Assembly: GCA_937871985.1 (NCBI GenBank)
Contig: CALMPB010000274.1
Coordinates: forward strand, 66,520-130,519
Reading direction: 5' to 3'
Source of the DNA: an uncultured Burkholderiaceae bacterium
GTDB lineage: Bacteria > Pseudomonadota > Gammaproteobacteria > Burkholderiales > Burkholderiaceae
Length of the DNA: 64,000 nucleotides
The position numbers were made by a program, and so were the translations under genes. This document shows, in pieces, positions 49,889 to 60,033 of the stretch; position 1 is the first letter of the stretch, and each line of letters starts with the position of its first letter. The notes beneath the pieces were generated by a model. That model made no database searches. It saw nothing but the letters and a program-made list of their open reading frames with translations, and was not told where the DNA came from.

Positions 49889-50598
49889 AATTGCTTGAAA
49901 TACGTGACCTGTCAAAAAGCTTTGGCGGGGTGGCCGCGTTGAGCGGCGTGAGCCTCGATTCGTTCGAGGGCGAGGCCTTGGGCATGATAGGCCCGAACGG
50001 ATCGGGAAAGACGACTTTCGTCAACATCGTCAGCGGACATGTGCGCCCGGATTCGGGAACACTAACCTTGTCCGGGGTAAGCATCGCGGGACTGCGGCCG
50101 AATCAACTGGCCGCCGAAGGGCTGTGCCGCACCTATCAGGCTGTCAGGACATTTTCCAATCTGACTGTCCAGCAAAATATCGATAACGCGGGACTGCTGC
50201 TCAAACAAAGGGGACTGGGCGATGCGGAGTTGCGGGAACTGGCGGAATGGCTGCGATTGGATACCAGCCTGGACAAGGATGCCGGCAGCCTGACCTTGTT
50301 TGAGCAACGGCGTCTCGAACTGATGATGCGCCTGGTCCTCAAGCCCAAGCTGATCATGCTCGATGAGCCGGTGGGGGGGTTGGCCATGGCGGAGGTCGTC
50401 GAAATGATCGAGCTGCTGCAGCAGCTCAAGAAGCGTTGTTCCATTTTCGTGATCGAGCATACGATGCGCGTCATTCGGGAGCTGGCGGATCGTGTCGTGG
50501 TGCTCATCGCGGGCGAAAAGGTTGCAGACGGCCCACCTTCGGAAATTCTGCAGAATCAGCGTGTAATCCAAGAATACCTCGGGACTGCCCATGCTTGA
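49885..50598 (+). CDS. ABC transporter ATP-binding protein (LivG type)
   Basis: A 237-residue ATPase. Walker A is GPNGSGKTTFV, the Q-loop follows LCRTYQAVRTFSNLTV, and Walker B is KLIMLDEPVGGLA, with the switch His in FVIEHTMRVI. The ABC signature is degenerate: LTLFEQRRLELMMRL replaces LSxGxxR, with no LSGGQ-type motif. This could affect activity or may be tolerated because LivF supplies a good signature. It overlaps livF by 8 bp. Confidence 0.88.
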   Translation: MKLLEIRDLSKSFGGVAALSGVSLDSFEGEALGMIGPNGSGKTTFVNIVSGHVRPDSGTLTLSGVSIAGLRPNQLAAEGLCRTYQAVRTFSNLTVQQNIDNAGLLLKQRGLGDAELRELAEWLRLDTSLDKDAGSLTLFEQRRLELMMRLVLKPKLIMLDEPVGGLAMAEVVEMIELLQQLKKRCSIFVIEHTMRVIRELADRVVVLIAGEKVADGPPSEILQNQRVIQEYLGTAHA

Positions 50599-51295
50599 AA
50601 TCAATAACCTTGTCGTCCGCTATGGGCCTTTTCTTGCATGTGATTCCATCGACATGCAGGTCATGTCAGGCGAAATCGTCGGCATCATCGGTCCGAACGG
50701 CGCTGGAAAAAGCTCCATTGCCCGTGCGATCACCGGACTGGTCAAACCTGCCTCAGGAACCATTTCTTTTTTGGGGCAATCCGTCGTCGGCGTGGCGCCG
50801 CATCTGCTGATCCGACGCGGCCTTTCGCTGGTGCCCGAAGGGCGCGGACTTTTCCCGCATATGTCCGTCGAAGAAAATTTGCTGATGGGCGGCTATTCCC
50901 TGACGAGCAATGAACGGCGCAAGACGCTGATGGAGCGCTGCTACAGCCTGTTTCCCGTCATGAAGCAGCGGCGGCATCAGGTGGTCGGAACCATGTCGGG
51001 GGGACAGCAGCAGATGGTGGCCGTATCGGTCGGCCTGATGGGGGATCCCAAGCTGTGCATTTTTGACGAGCCGTCACTGGGTCTGGCACCCATCGTCATC
51101 CAGCAAATCGGAGAAACCCTGGAAGCCATGCGCAAGCTGGATCTGACCGTACTGCTGATCGAGCAGAATGCCAAATTGGCCAGCACGGTGGCCGACCGCA
51201 TTTATGTTCTGTCCGCGGGCCGCATCCAGTATCACGACACGCCCGAGGTGCTCGTCGAGAATCCCGAGGTACTGGAGAAATTCCTGAGCTTCTAG
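50591..51295 (+). CDS. ABC transporter ATP-binding protein (LivF type)
   Basis: A 234-residue ATPase. Walker A is GPNGAGKSSIARAI, the signature MSGGQQQMVAVSVGLM is intact, Walker B is KLCIFDEPSLGLAP, and the switch His position holds Gln (LLIEQNAKL), as is usual in LivF. The LivF-type EGRGLFPHMSVEENLLMG stretch is present. It is the last gene of the segment; its stop is 198 bp from the etfQO stop. Confidence 0.9.
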   Translation: MLEINNLVVRYGPFLACDSIDMQVMSGEIVGIIGPNGAGKSSIARAITGLVKPASGTISFLGQSVVGVAPHLLIRRGLSLVPEGRGLFPHMSVEENLLMGGYSLTSNERRKTLMERCYSLFPVMKQRRHQVVGTMSGGQQQMVAVSVGLMGDPKLCIFDEPSLGLAPIVIQQIGETLEAMRKLDLTVLLIEQNAKLASTVADRIYVLSAGRIQYHDTPEVLVENPEVLEKFLSF

Positions 51296-51444
51296 GGCGC
51301 GTTCGGCGCAAAGGCTGGCTGGGCCAAGGCCCGCTGGGTTTTCAAGGTACTTGTCTGGCGTAGCGCTTCGACAAAATGCAAATGCCCAAGCCGAAAATGC
51401 GCCTGACCCCGGTTCATCCAGGCTTGACGGATTGCCGCGTTAAA

Positions 51445-51473
51445 AAAGGCCGCTCCTGCATGGAGCGGCCTTT
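51445..51473. terminator. etfQO terminator (also stops livF)
   Basis: A 12-bp perfect stem (51445-51456 with 51462-51473) with a 5-nt loop. On the minus strand it ends in a six-T run after the etfQO stop; on the plus strand TTTG follows. Confidence 0.85.
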
Positions 51474-51493
51474 GTCATGTTGAGGACTAGACC

Positions 51494-53140
51494 TTACATG
51501 CCGTTGTAAACCGGCCCTTCGCCGCCTTGCGGCGCCACCCACACGATGTTTTGCGTGGGATCCTTGATGTCGCAGGTTTTACAGTGCACGCAGTTTTGCG
51601 AATTGATCTGCAGGCGGTCGTCGCCCTTGTCGTCCTTGACGAACTCGTACACGCCGGCCGGACAGTAGCGTGCCTCGGGGCCGCCGTATTTGGCCAGGTT
51701 GACCGACACCGGCACCGACGCGTCCTTGAGCGTAAGGTGGATAGGCTCGTTTTCTTCGTGGTTGGTGTTGGAGATGAACACCGAACTCAGGCGGTCGAAC
51801 GTGAGCTTGCCGTCGGGCTTGGGGTAGTCGATGCGCGCGCATTCGGCGGCGGGCTGCAGACAGGCGTGGTCGGGCTTGCTGTGATGCAGCGTCCAGGGCA
51901 TTTTGCCCTTGAGCAGCCATTGCTCGATGCCGGTCATGAGGGTGCCCATAGTGCGGCCCTTCTTGAACCATTGCTTGAAGTTGCGCGACTTGTTCAGCTC
52001 GGCGTGCAGCCACGAATTCTTGAAGGCTTCGGGGTAGGCGGAAAGCTCGTCGTGACGGCGGTCGGCCGCCAGCGCATCGAACAGGGCCTCGGCCGCCAGG
52101 GAGCCGGTTTTGATGGCCGAATGGCTGCCCTTGATGCGCGAGGCGTTCAGGAAGCCGGCTTCGCAGCCCACCATGACGCCGCCCGGAAATGCGACTTTGG
52201 GCAGGGAAAGCAGGCCGCCGGCGGTGAGCGAACGGGCGCCGTAGGCGATGCGCTTGCCGCCTTCGAACGTAGGGCGGATGGCCGGATGCGTTTTGTAGCG
52301 CTGGAATTCCTCGAAGGGCGACAGCCAGGGGTTGGCGTAGTCCAGCCCCACGACCAGGCCCACCACCACGATGTTGTTGTCCAGGTGGTAAAGAAACGAG
52401 CCGCCGTAGGTGTCGGCATCCAGCGGCCAGCCCGATGTGTGCACGACCAGGCCAGGCTGGGACTGGGAAGGGTCGACTTCCCACATTTCCTTGATGCCGA
52501 TGGCGTAGCTTTGCGGGTCGCAGTCTTCGTCCAGCTTGTAGCGTTCGATGAGCTGGCGGCCGAGCTGGCCGCGCGAGCCTTCGGCGAACACCGTGTAGCG
52601 GGCGTGCAGTTCCATGCCGGGCTGGTAGTTGGCGGTGTGCGAGCCGTCGCGGGCGACGCCCATATCGCCGGTGGCGACGCCCTTGACCGCGCCGGTGTCG
52701 GTGTAGAGGATTTCGGTGGCGGCAAAGCCGGGGAAGATTTCGACCCCGAGGCTTTCGGCCTGCTCACCCAGCCAGCGCACGACATTGCCAAGGCGGACGA
52801 TGTAGTTGCCTTCGTTGTGGAAGCAGGCCGGCAGCAGCCATTTTGGCGTGGAGTGCGCGCCTTTGTGGGTCAGGAACAAGAATTTGTCTTCGGTGACCTT
52901 GGTGTCGAGCGGCGCGCCTTTTTCCTTCCAGTCGGGAATGAGTTCGGTCAGGGCTTGAGGATCCATGACAGCGCCCGACAGGATGTGGGCGCCGACTTCG
53001 CCGCCTTTTTCCAGGACGCAGACGCTGATGTCGTGGCCTTTCTCGGCGGCCAGTTGTTTAAGCCGTATTGCCGTGGACAGTCCAGCCGCTCCGGCGCCTA
53101 CGACCACGACATCGTATTCCATCGATTCGCGCTCAGACAT
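51494..53140 (-). CDS. etfQO: Electron transfer flavoprotein-ubiquinone oxidoreductase
   Basis: ETF-QO passes electrons from ETF (reduced by acyl-CoA and other dehydrogenases) to ubiquinone. The 548-residue protein has the FAD-binding VVVVGAGAAGLSTAIRL near residue 10, membrane-associated ubiquinone-binding segments, GCEAGFLNASRIKGSHSAIKTG and a C-terminal 4Fe-4S ferredoxin domain: Cys in RYCPAGVYEF and the CVHCKTCDIKDP cluster. It ends APQGGEGPVYNGM. The start gives MSERESMEYDVVVVG; MEYDVVVVG at residue 7 is also possible. etfA/etfB are not in the window. Confidence 0.95.
   Translation of the reverse strand: MSERESMEYDVVVVGAGAAGLSTAIRLKQLAAEKGHDISVCVLEKGGEVGAHILSGAVMDPQALTELIPDWKEKGAPLDTKVTEDKFLFLTHKGAHSTPKWLLPACFHNEGNYIVRLGNVVRWLGEQAESLGVEIFPGFAATEILYTDTGAVKGVATGDMGVARDGSHTANYQPGMELHARYTVFAEGSRGQLGRQLIERYKLDEDCDPQSYAIGIKEMWEVDPSQSQPGLVVHTSGWPLDADTYGGSFLYHLDNNIVVVGLVVGLDYANPWLSPFEEFQRYKTHPAIRPTFEGGKRIAYGARSLTAGGLLSLPKVAFPGGVMVGCEAGFLNASRIKGSHSAIKTGSLAAEALFDALAADRRHDELSAYPEAFKNSWLHAELNKSRNFKQWFKKGRTMGTLMTGIEQWLLKGKMPWTLHHSKPDHACLQPAAECARIDYPKPDGKLTFDRLSSVFISNTNHEENEPIHLTLKDASVPVSVNLAKYGGPEARYCPAGVYEFVKDDKGDDRLQINSQNCVHCKTCDIKDPTQNIVWVAPQGGEGPVYNGM
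51495..51557. repeat. Right 63-bp direct repeat, within the 3' end of etfQO
   Basis: The intact-gene copy of the repeat at 41245-41307. It covers the last 20 codons and two bases of the stop codon of etfQO. Confidence 0.95.
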
Positions 53141-53364
53141 TGAAATTGATCTCCAGTGTGTTTATTGGGGGTCGGCCAGCCTGTTTGCGACCTGTCGGAA
53201 AAATTAATTCAAGCTTCTAGTATTGCAGCTTGTTATCCGGTTTTCAAATTGCGGTCATTCAGTGCACGGCCTATTTATCCCCAAAAAATATATATTTTTG
53301 CCGCTATACTTGCGTTTATGCTTTGGTGCTTTATTGTACCGATCAAGAACACGAAGGTGCGCTT

Positions 53365-53802
53365 ATGCAGGTAGCAGATATTACTACGCCCAACCATAGA
53401 ATCGGCGGTGTCTTCCGTTGCGCCATGCCCGTACGCTGGGGCGATCTCGATGCCTTGGGGCACGTCAACAATACCGTGTATTTTCGCTATGGCGAAGAAG
53501 CCCGCGCCAAGCTGTTCGAGCAGGCCCGCATGAATCTGCCGGCCACCAGGGTGGGGGTGCTGGTGCACGCCTCCTGCGACTTCGTCAAATCACTGATGTA
53601 TCCGGCCAATATCTCCATCAGCCTGACCCTGACGCGGGTGGGGCGTTCCAGCATGGAGTTCACTTTCCTGATCGAAGACGAGTCCGGCGTAGCCTATGCC
53701 CGGGGCAAGAACATTATTGTCTGCACCGATATGGATCGAGGCGAATCCGCGCCCTGGACGGCTGACGAACTCGAGCGGCTGACTTCGTGCTTCAGTCACT
53801 AG
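53365..53802 (+). CDS. Acyl-CoA thioesterase, 4-hydroxybenzoyl-CoA thioesterase type
   Basis: A 145-residue hot-dog fold protein. The family motif is VRWGDLDALGHVNNTVYFRYGEEAR with the catalytic Asp at about residue 24; VHASCDFVKSLMYPANISI follows. It resembles YbgC/FadM-like thioesterases; the acyl-CoA used is unknown. ATG 53365 is chosen over earlier in-frame starts because the motif then lies at the usual distance; the upstream DNA is AT-rich and looks like a promoter (TATACT near 53303). It is divergent from etfQO. Confidence 0.82.
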   Translation: MQVADITTPNHRIGGVFRCAMPVRWGDLDALGHVNNTVYFRYGEEARAKLFEQARMNLPATRVGVLVHASCDFVKSLMYPANISISLTLTRVGRSSMEFTFLIEDESGVAYARGKNIIVCTDMDRGESAPWTADELERLTSCFSH

Positions 53803-53966
53803 GCGGCGCGGGATGGCGCCAACGGATCGGGCGGAAGGCCGCCGGCGGTTTTCCGGCAAGCGGCTCGCGCACTGTATTTTTTTGCAATCGGCCTGAAGGC
53901 GGTTGCGGTTTCCTCGGCGGAAACGGCGGCTGGCAAAGGGTATTTCAATAATGAGGGAATGGAGTA

Positions 53967-54665
53967 ATGAATAAAGTCTATCCAAGTGCCGAGGAAGCAC
54001 TGAAAGGCGTGGTCGCCGACAGCCAGACCATTGCCGTGGGCGGGTTCGGCTTGTGCGGCCTGCCCGAGGCGCTGATTGCCGCGCTGCGCGATTCGGGCGT
54101 CAAGAACCTGACCTGCGTCAGCAACAATGCCGGCGTCGACGGATTCGGGCTCGGCTTGCTGCTGGCAACGCGCCAGATCAAGAAAATGATCTCTTCCTAC
54201 GTGGGCGAGAACAAAGAGTTCGAACGCCAGTACCTGGCCAACGAACTCGAGCTCGAGTTCACTCCGCAAGGCACATTGGCCGAAAAACTGCGCGCCGGCG
54301 GCGCGGGCATCCCGGCCTTTTTCACGCGCACCGGCGTGGGCACCATCGTGGCCGAGGGCAAGGAGATCCGCGAGTTCGACGGCGATCGCTACATCATGGA
54401 GCGCTCGATCGTGCCGGACGTCTCGCTGGTCAAGGCCTATATGGCCGACCGCAGCGGCAACCTGGTGTTCCGCCGCACCGCCCGCAACTTCAATCCCAAT
54501 GTGGCCATGGCCGGCAAGATCACGATCGTCGAAGTCGAAAAGCTGGTCGACACCGGGGCCATCGATCCCGACGACGTGCATTTGCCGGGTATTTTCGTGC
54601 ACCGCATCGTGGTCAACGCCAGTCCCGAGAAACGTATTGAGCAGCGCACAGTCCGCAACGCATAA
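53967..54665 (+). CDS. scoA: 3-oxoacid CoA-transferase subunit A
   Basis: Subunit A of a class I CoA-transferase, probably succinyl-CoA:3-ketoacid (acetoacetate) transferase. The 232-residue protein has [20 protein letters not shown], the CoA-binding [31 protein letters not shown] and [15 protein letters not shown], all typical of ScoA. 3-Oxoadipate transferase (PcaI) is a close relative, but no pca genes are near. Subunit B follows after 12 bp. Confidence 0.9.
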   Translation: MNKVYPSAEEALKGVVADSQTIAVGGFGLCGLPEALIAALRDSGVKNLTCVSNNAGVDGFGLGLLLATRQIKKMISSYVGENKEFERQYLANELELEFTPQGTLAEKLRAGGAGIPAFFTRTGVGTIVAEGKEIREFDGDRYIMERSIVPDVSLVKAYMADRSGNLVFRRTARNFNPNVAMAGKITIVEVEKLVDTGAIDPDDVHLPGIFVHRIVVNASPEKRIEQRTVRNA

Positions 54666-54677
54666 GGAGAAAGAATC

Positions 54678-55331
54678 ATGGCTTGGACAAGAGACGAAAT
54701 GGCGGCGCGCGCCGCCCGCGAACTGCAAGACGGCTTCTACGTGAACCTGGGCATCGGCATCCCCACCCAAGTGGCCAACCACGTGCCCGAAGGCATGGAG
54801 GTGTGGCTGCAGTCCGAGAACGGCCTGCTGGGCATCGGCCCGTTTCCCCGCGAGGAGGAAATCGACGCCGACCTCATCAACGCCGGCAAGCAAACCGTGA
54901 CGACGCTGCCCGGCTCGTCCATTTTTTCGTCGGCGGATTCGTTCGCGATGATACGCGGCGGTAAAATCAACCTGGCGATTCTTGGCGCCATGCAGGTTTC
55001 CGAACGCGGCGACCTTGCCAACTGGATGATTCCTGGCAAGATGATCAAGGGTATGGGCGGCGCCATGGACCTGGTGGCCGGAGTCGGCAGGGTCGTGGTG
55101 CTCATGGATCATGTGGCGCGCAAGAAGGACGGCACGGAAGACTTCAAGTTGCTGCCCGAGTGCACCTTGCCGTTGACCGGCGTGGGCGTGGTCAACCTCA
55201 TCATCACCGACCTGGGCGTCATGGAAGTCACCGGCAACGGCCTCAAGCTCATCGAGCTGGCGCCCGGCGTAAGCGTCAAGGAAATCCAGGACAAGACCAA
55301 GGCCAAGCTGGACGTTTCAGCTGTCGCATAG
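54678..55331 (+). CDS. scoB: 3-oxoacid CoA-transferase subunit B
   Basis: The 217-residue partner of ScoA. It carries the catalytic glutamate in [14 protein letters not shown] (SENG motif, about residue 52), after [51 protein letters not shown] is also conserved. The pair lets the cell use ketone bodies or acetoacetate made from amino acid breakdown. AAGGAG lies 8-9 nt before ATG. Confidence 0.92.
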   Translation: MAWTRDEMAARAARELQDGFYVNLGIGIPTQVANHVPEGMEVWLQSENGLLGIGPFPREEEIDADLINAGKQTVTTLPGSSIFSSADSFAMIRGGKINLAILGAMQVSERGDLANWMIPGKMIKGMGGAMDLVAGVGRVVVLMDHVARKKDGTEDFKLLPECTLPLTGVGVVNLIITDLGVMEVTGNGLKLIELAPGVSVKEIQDKTKAKLDVSAVA

Positions 55332-55406
55332 CAAGGAAAGGCGCTGAAATCGGCGCGTGGCGCCTATTCCTTTGGAGTAGGCGCTTTTTTATTTAAAGGA
55401 CATATC

Positions 55407-57200
55407 GTGGGTAATACTGTTTTTGCGGAACGTGTTCAGGCCTTGCGCGCGGCCCTGGCGGCGCATAATCTGGAGGCATGCGTCGTGCCGTCGTCCGACC
55501 CGCATCTGTCCGAATACCTGCCCGAGCACTGGCAGTCCAGGGCCTGGCTCAGCGGCTTCGAAGGCTCCGCCGGAACGCTGGTCGTAACGCCTTCGTTTGC
55601 CGGCTTGTGGACCGACAGCCGCTATTGGGAACAGGCCGACCACGACCTGGCCGGCTCGGGCATCCGGACGATGCGCGCAGGATCCGACGGCGTGCCGAGC
55701 GTGGTGGACTGGCTGGCGCGCGAGCTGCCCAAAGGCAGCCGGGTCGCCCTGCATGGCCAGGCCCTCAGCGTGTCGATGCACCGCAACTGGCAGTCCACCC
55801 TGGATGCCGGCGGCATACGGCTGGTGTGCGAACTGGATTTGCCCGGCGAAGTCTGGAAAGACCGGCCCGCCTTGCCGCAGGCGCCGGTGTACGAGCACAA
55901 GGCGCCGTTTGCCTGCCGCACGCGGGCGGGCAATCTGGCGGCTGTGCGCCAGTCCATGGCCGAGCGCAAGGCCGATTGGCACTTCATTTCCACCCTGGAC
56001 GATATTGCGTGGCTGTTGAATCTGCGCGGCAGCGACGTCTCGTACAACCCCGTCTTCCTGGCGCATGCCCTGATAGGGCGCGACACGGCGCGCTTGTTCG
56101 TAGCGCCCGGAAAAATCAACGAGGATCTGGCGCGGGCGCTTGGACGCGACGGCGTTGAAATAGCGGCTTACGACGCCGTCGGCGAAGCGCTGTCCGGCCT
56201 GCCTTCGGGGCAGACGCTGCTGATCGACCCGGCCCGCACGACCATCGGCGTGATCGGCGCGGCCGCCTATGTCGACAAGCTCGAGTCCGTCAATCCGTCG
56301 CATTTGCTCAAGTCGCGCAAGAGCGCCGCCGAAATCGACCATGTGCGCCGCGCCATGGAGCAGGACGGGGCGGCGCTGTGCGAATTCTTCGCCTGGTTCG
56401 AGCAGGCGCAAGGCGTCGAGCGCATCACGGAGCTGACCATCGACGAGAAAATCACGCAGGCGCGCGCGCGCCGCGAGAACTTCGTCACCCCCAGCTTTTC
56501 CACAATCGCGGCGTTCAACGCCAACGGCGCCATGCCGCATTATCACGCGACCGAGCAGGCTCACGCCGTCATCGAAGGCGACGGCCTGCTGCTCATCGAC
56601 TCGGGCGGCCAGTACCTGGGCGGCACCACCGACATCACCCGCGTCGTGCCGGTGGGCAGTCCCAGCCAGGACCAAAAACGCGACTATACGGTGGTGCTGA
56701 AAGGCATGGTGGCGCTGTCGCAGGCGGTGTTTCCGCGCGGCGTCGCATCGCCCATGCTCGACCCCATCGCGCGCCTGCCTATCTGGCAGGCCGGCGCCGA
56801 GTTCGGCCACGGCACGGGGCACGGAGTGGGCTATTTTTTGAATGTCCACGAAGGGCCGCAAGCCATTTCGTACCGCACGCCCATCAATGCCAACATGGGC
56901 ATGGAGCCGGGCATGATCACCTCGAACGAACCAGGGCTGTACCGCCCGGGCAAATGGGGCATCCGCATCGAGAACCTGGTGGTCAACCTGCCGGCCTTCA
57001 CGACGGAATTCGGCGAGTTCCTCAAGTTCGAAACGCTTACCCTATGCCCGATCGACACGCGCTGCATACTGGTCGAACTGCTTACCCACGAAGAGCGCGC
57101 CTGGCTGAATTCCTATCATGAGCAGGTGCGCGAAAGGCTGGCGCCCTGGGTTCAGGGGGCGGCCAAAGAGTGGCTTTTGGCCCGAACGCAAGCGCTGTAA
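55407..57200 (+). CDS. Xaa-Pro aminopeptidase (M24B family)
   Basis: A 597-residue aminopeptidase P like eukaryotic XPNPEP1, with two creatinase-like N-terminal domains, a catalytic pita-bread domain (about residues 310-530) and the extra C-terminal M24_C segment (ERAWLNSYHEQVRERLAPWV). Metal ligands are Asp in LLIDSGGQYLGGTTDITR (two), His in GHGTGHGVGYFLNVHEGP, Glu in ITSNEPGLY and Glu in IRIENLVV. The start is GTG at 55407 with AAAGGA upstream. It removes N-terminal residues before proline. Confidence 0.92.
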   Translation: MGNTVFAERVQALRAALAAHNLEACVVPSSDPHLSEYLPEHWQSRAWLSGFEGSAGTLVVTPSFAGLWTDSRYWEQADHDLAGSGIRTMRAGSDGVPSVVDWLARELPKGSRVALHGQALSVSMHRNWQSTLDAGGIRLVCELDLPGEVWKDRPALPQAPVYEHKAPFACRTRAGNLAAVRQSMAERKADWHFISTLDDIAWLLNLRGSDVSYNPVFLAHALIGRDTARLFVAPGKINEDLARALGRDGVEIAAYDAVGEALSGLPSGQTLLIDPARTTIGVIGAAAYVDKLESVNPSHLLKSRKSAAEIDHVRRAMEQDGAALCEFFAWFEQAQGVERITELTIDEKITQARARRENFVTPSFSTIAAFNANGAMPHYHATEQAHAVIEGDGLLLIDSGGQYLGGTTDITRVVPVGSPSQDQKRDYTVVLKGMVALSQAVFPRGVASPMLDPIARLPIWQAGAEFGHGTGHGVGYFLNVHEGPQAISYRTPINANMGMEPGMITSNEPGLYRPGKWGIRIENLVVNLPAFTTEFGEFLKFETLTLCPIDTRCILVELLTHEERAWLNSYHEQVRERLAPWVQGAAKEWLLARTQAL

Positions 57201-57235
57201 AGGCTTTTCGTGAAGTGCGTGCGCGTCGGCTATAA

Positions 57236-59781
<2,546 letters not shown>

Positions 59782-59818
59782 CCTTCTCCCTTTAATGCGG
59801 TGTGGGGCCTACGGCTTG

Positions 59819-59938
59819 CCGCCGGGCCGCCCCAAGGCAAGACGAGCCCCCTCGGGGGGCAGCAAGCGGGCACGTGCCCGCGCAGCGTGGGGGCTTGGAC
59901 TCTCCGCCGGGCCGCCCCAAGGCAAGCCGAGCCCCCTC
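59819..59938. repeat. GC-rich intergenic repeat: two 35-bp copies around a 16-bp palindrome
   Basis: Copies at 59819-59853 and 59904-59938 match at 34 of 35 positions. Between them lies a perfect palindrome GCGGGCACGTGCCCGC (59866-59881). Similar GC-rich dispersed intergenic repeats are common in Burkholderiales, which is why I read it as a repeat family member rather than a gene. Confidence 0.8.
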
Positions 59939-59966
59939 CATTTTTGTTGTTTTACGGCAAGCGGAC

Positions 59967-60014
59967 TTGCCTGGCGGGTTTCGTCGCCGTAAAATCATTG
60001 ACTTATCAATGATT
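59967..60014 (+). promoter_or_regulatory. Efflux operon promoter with MarR-type operator
   Basis: TTGCCT (59967-59972) and TAAAAT (59990-59995) have 17-bp spacing. A perfect inverted repeat AATCATTGA-CTTA-TCAATGATT (59993-60014) covers the end of the -10 and the start point, the expected position for repression by the MarR protein encoded two genes on. Confidence 0.75.
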
Positions 60015-60033
60015 GTGTTATCCAGGATTTTCC

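Noticed and set aside
51527..53143. 538-codon plus-strand open frame opposite etfQO
   Set aside because: etfQO shows FAD and 4Fe-4S motifs; the opposite frame has none.
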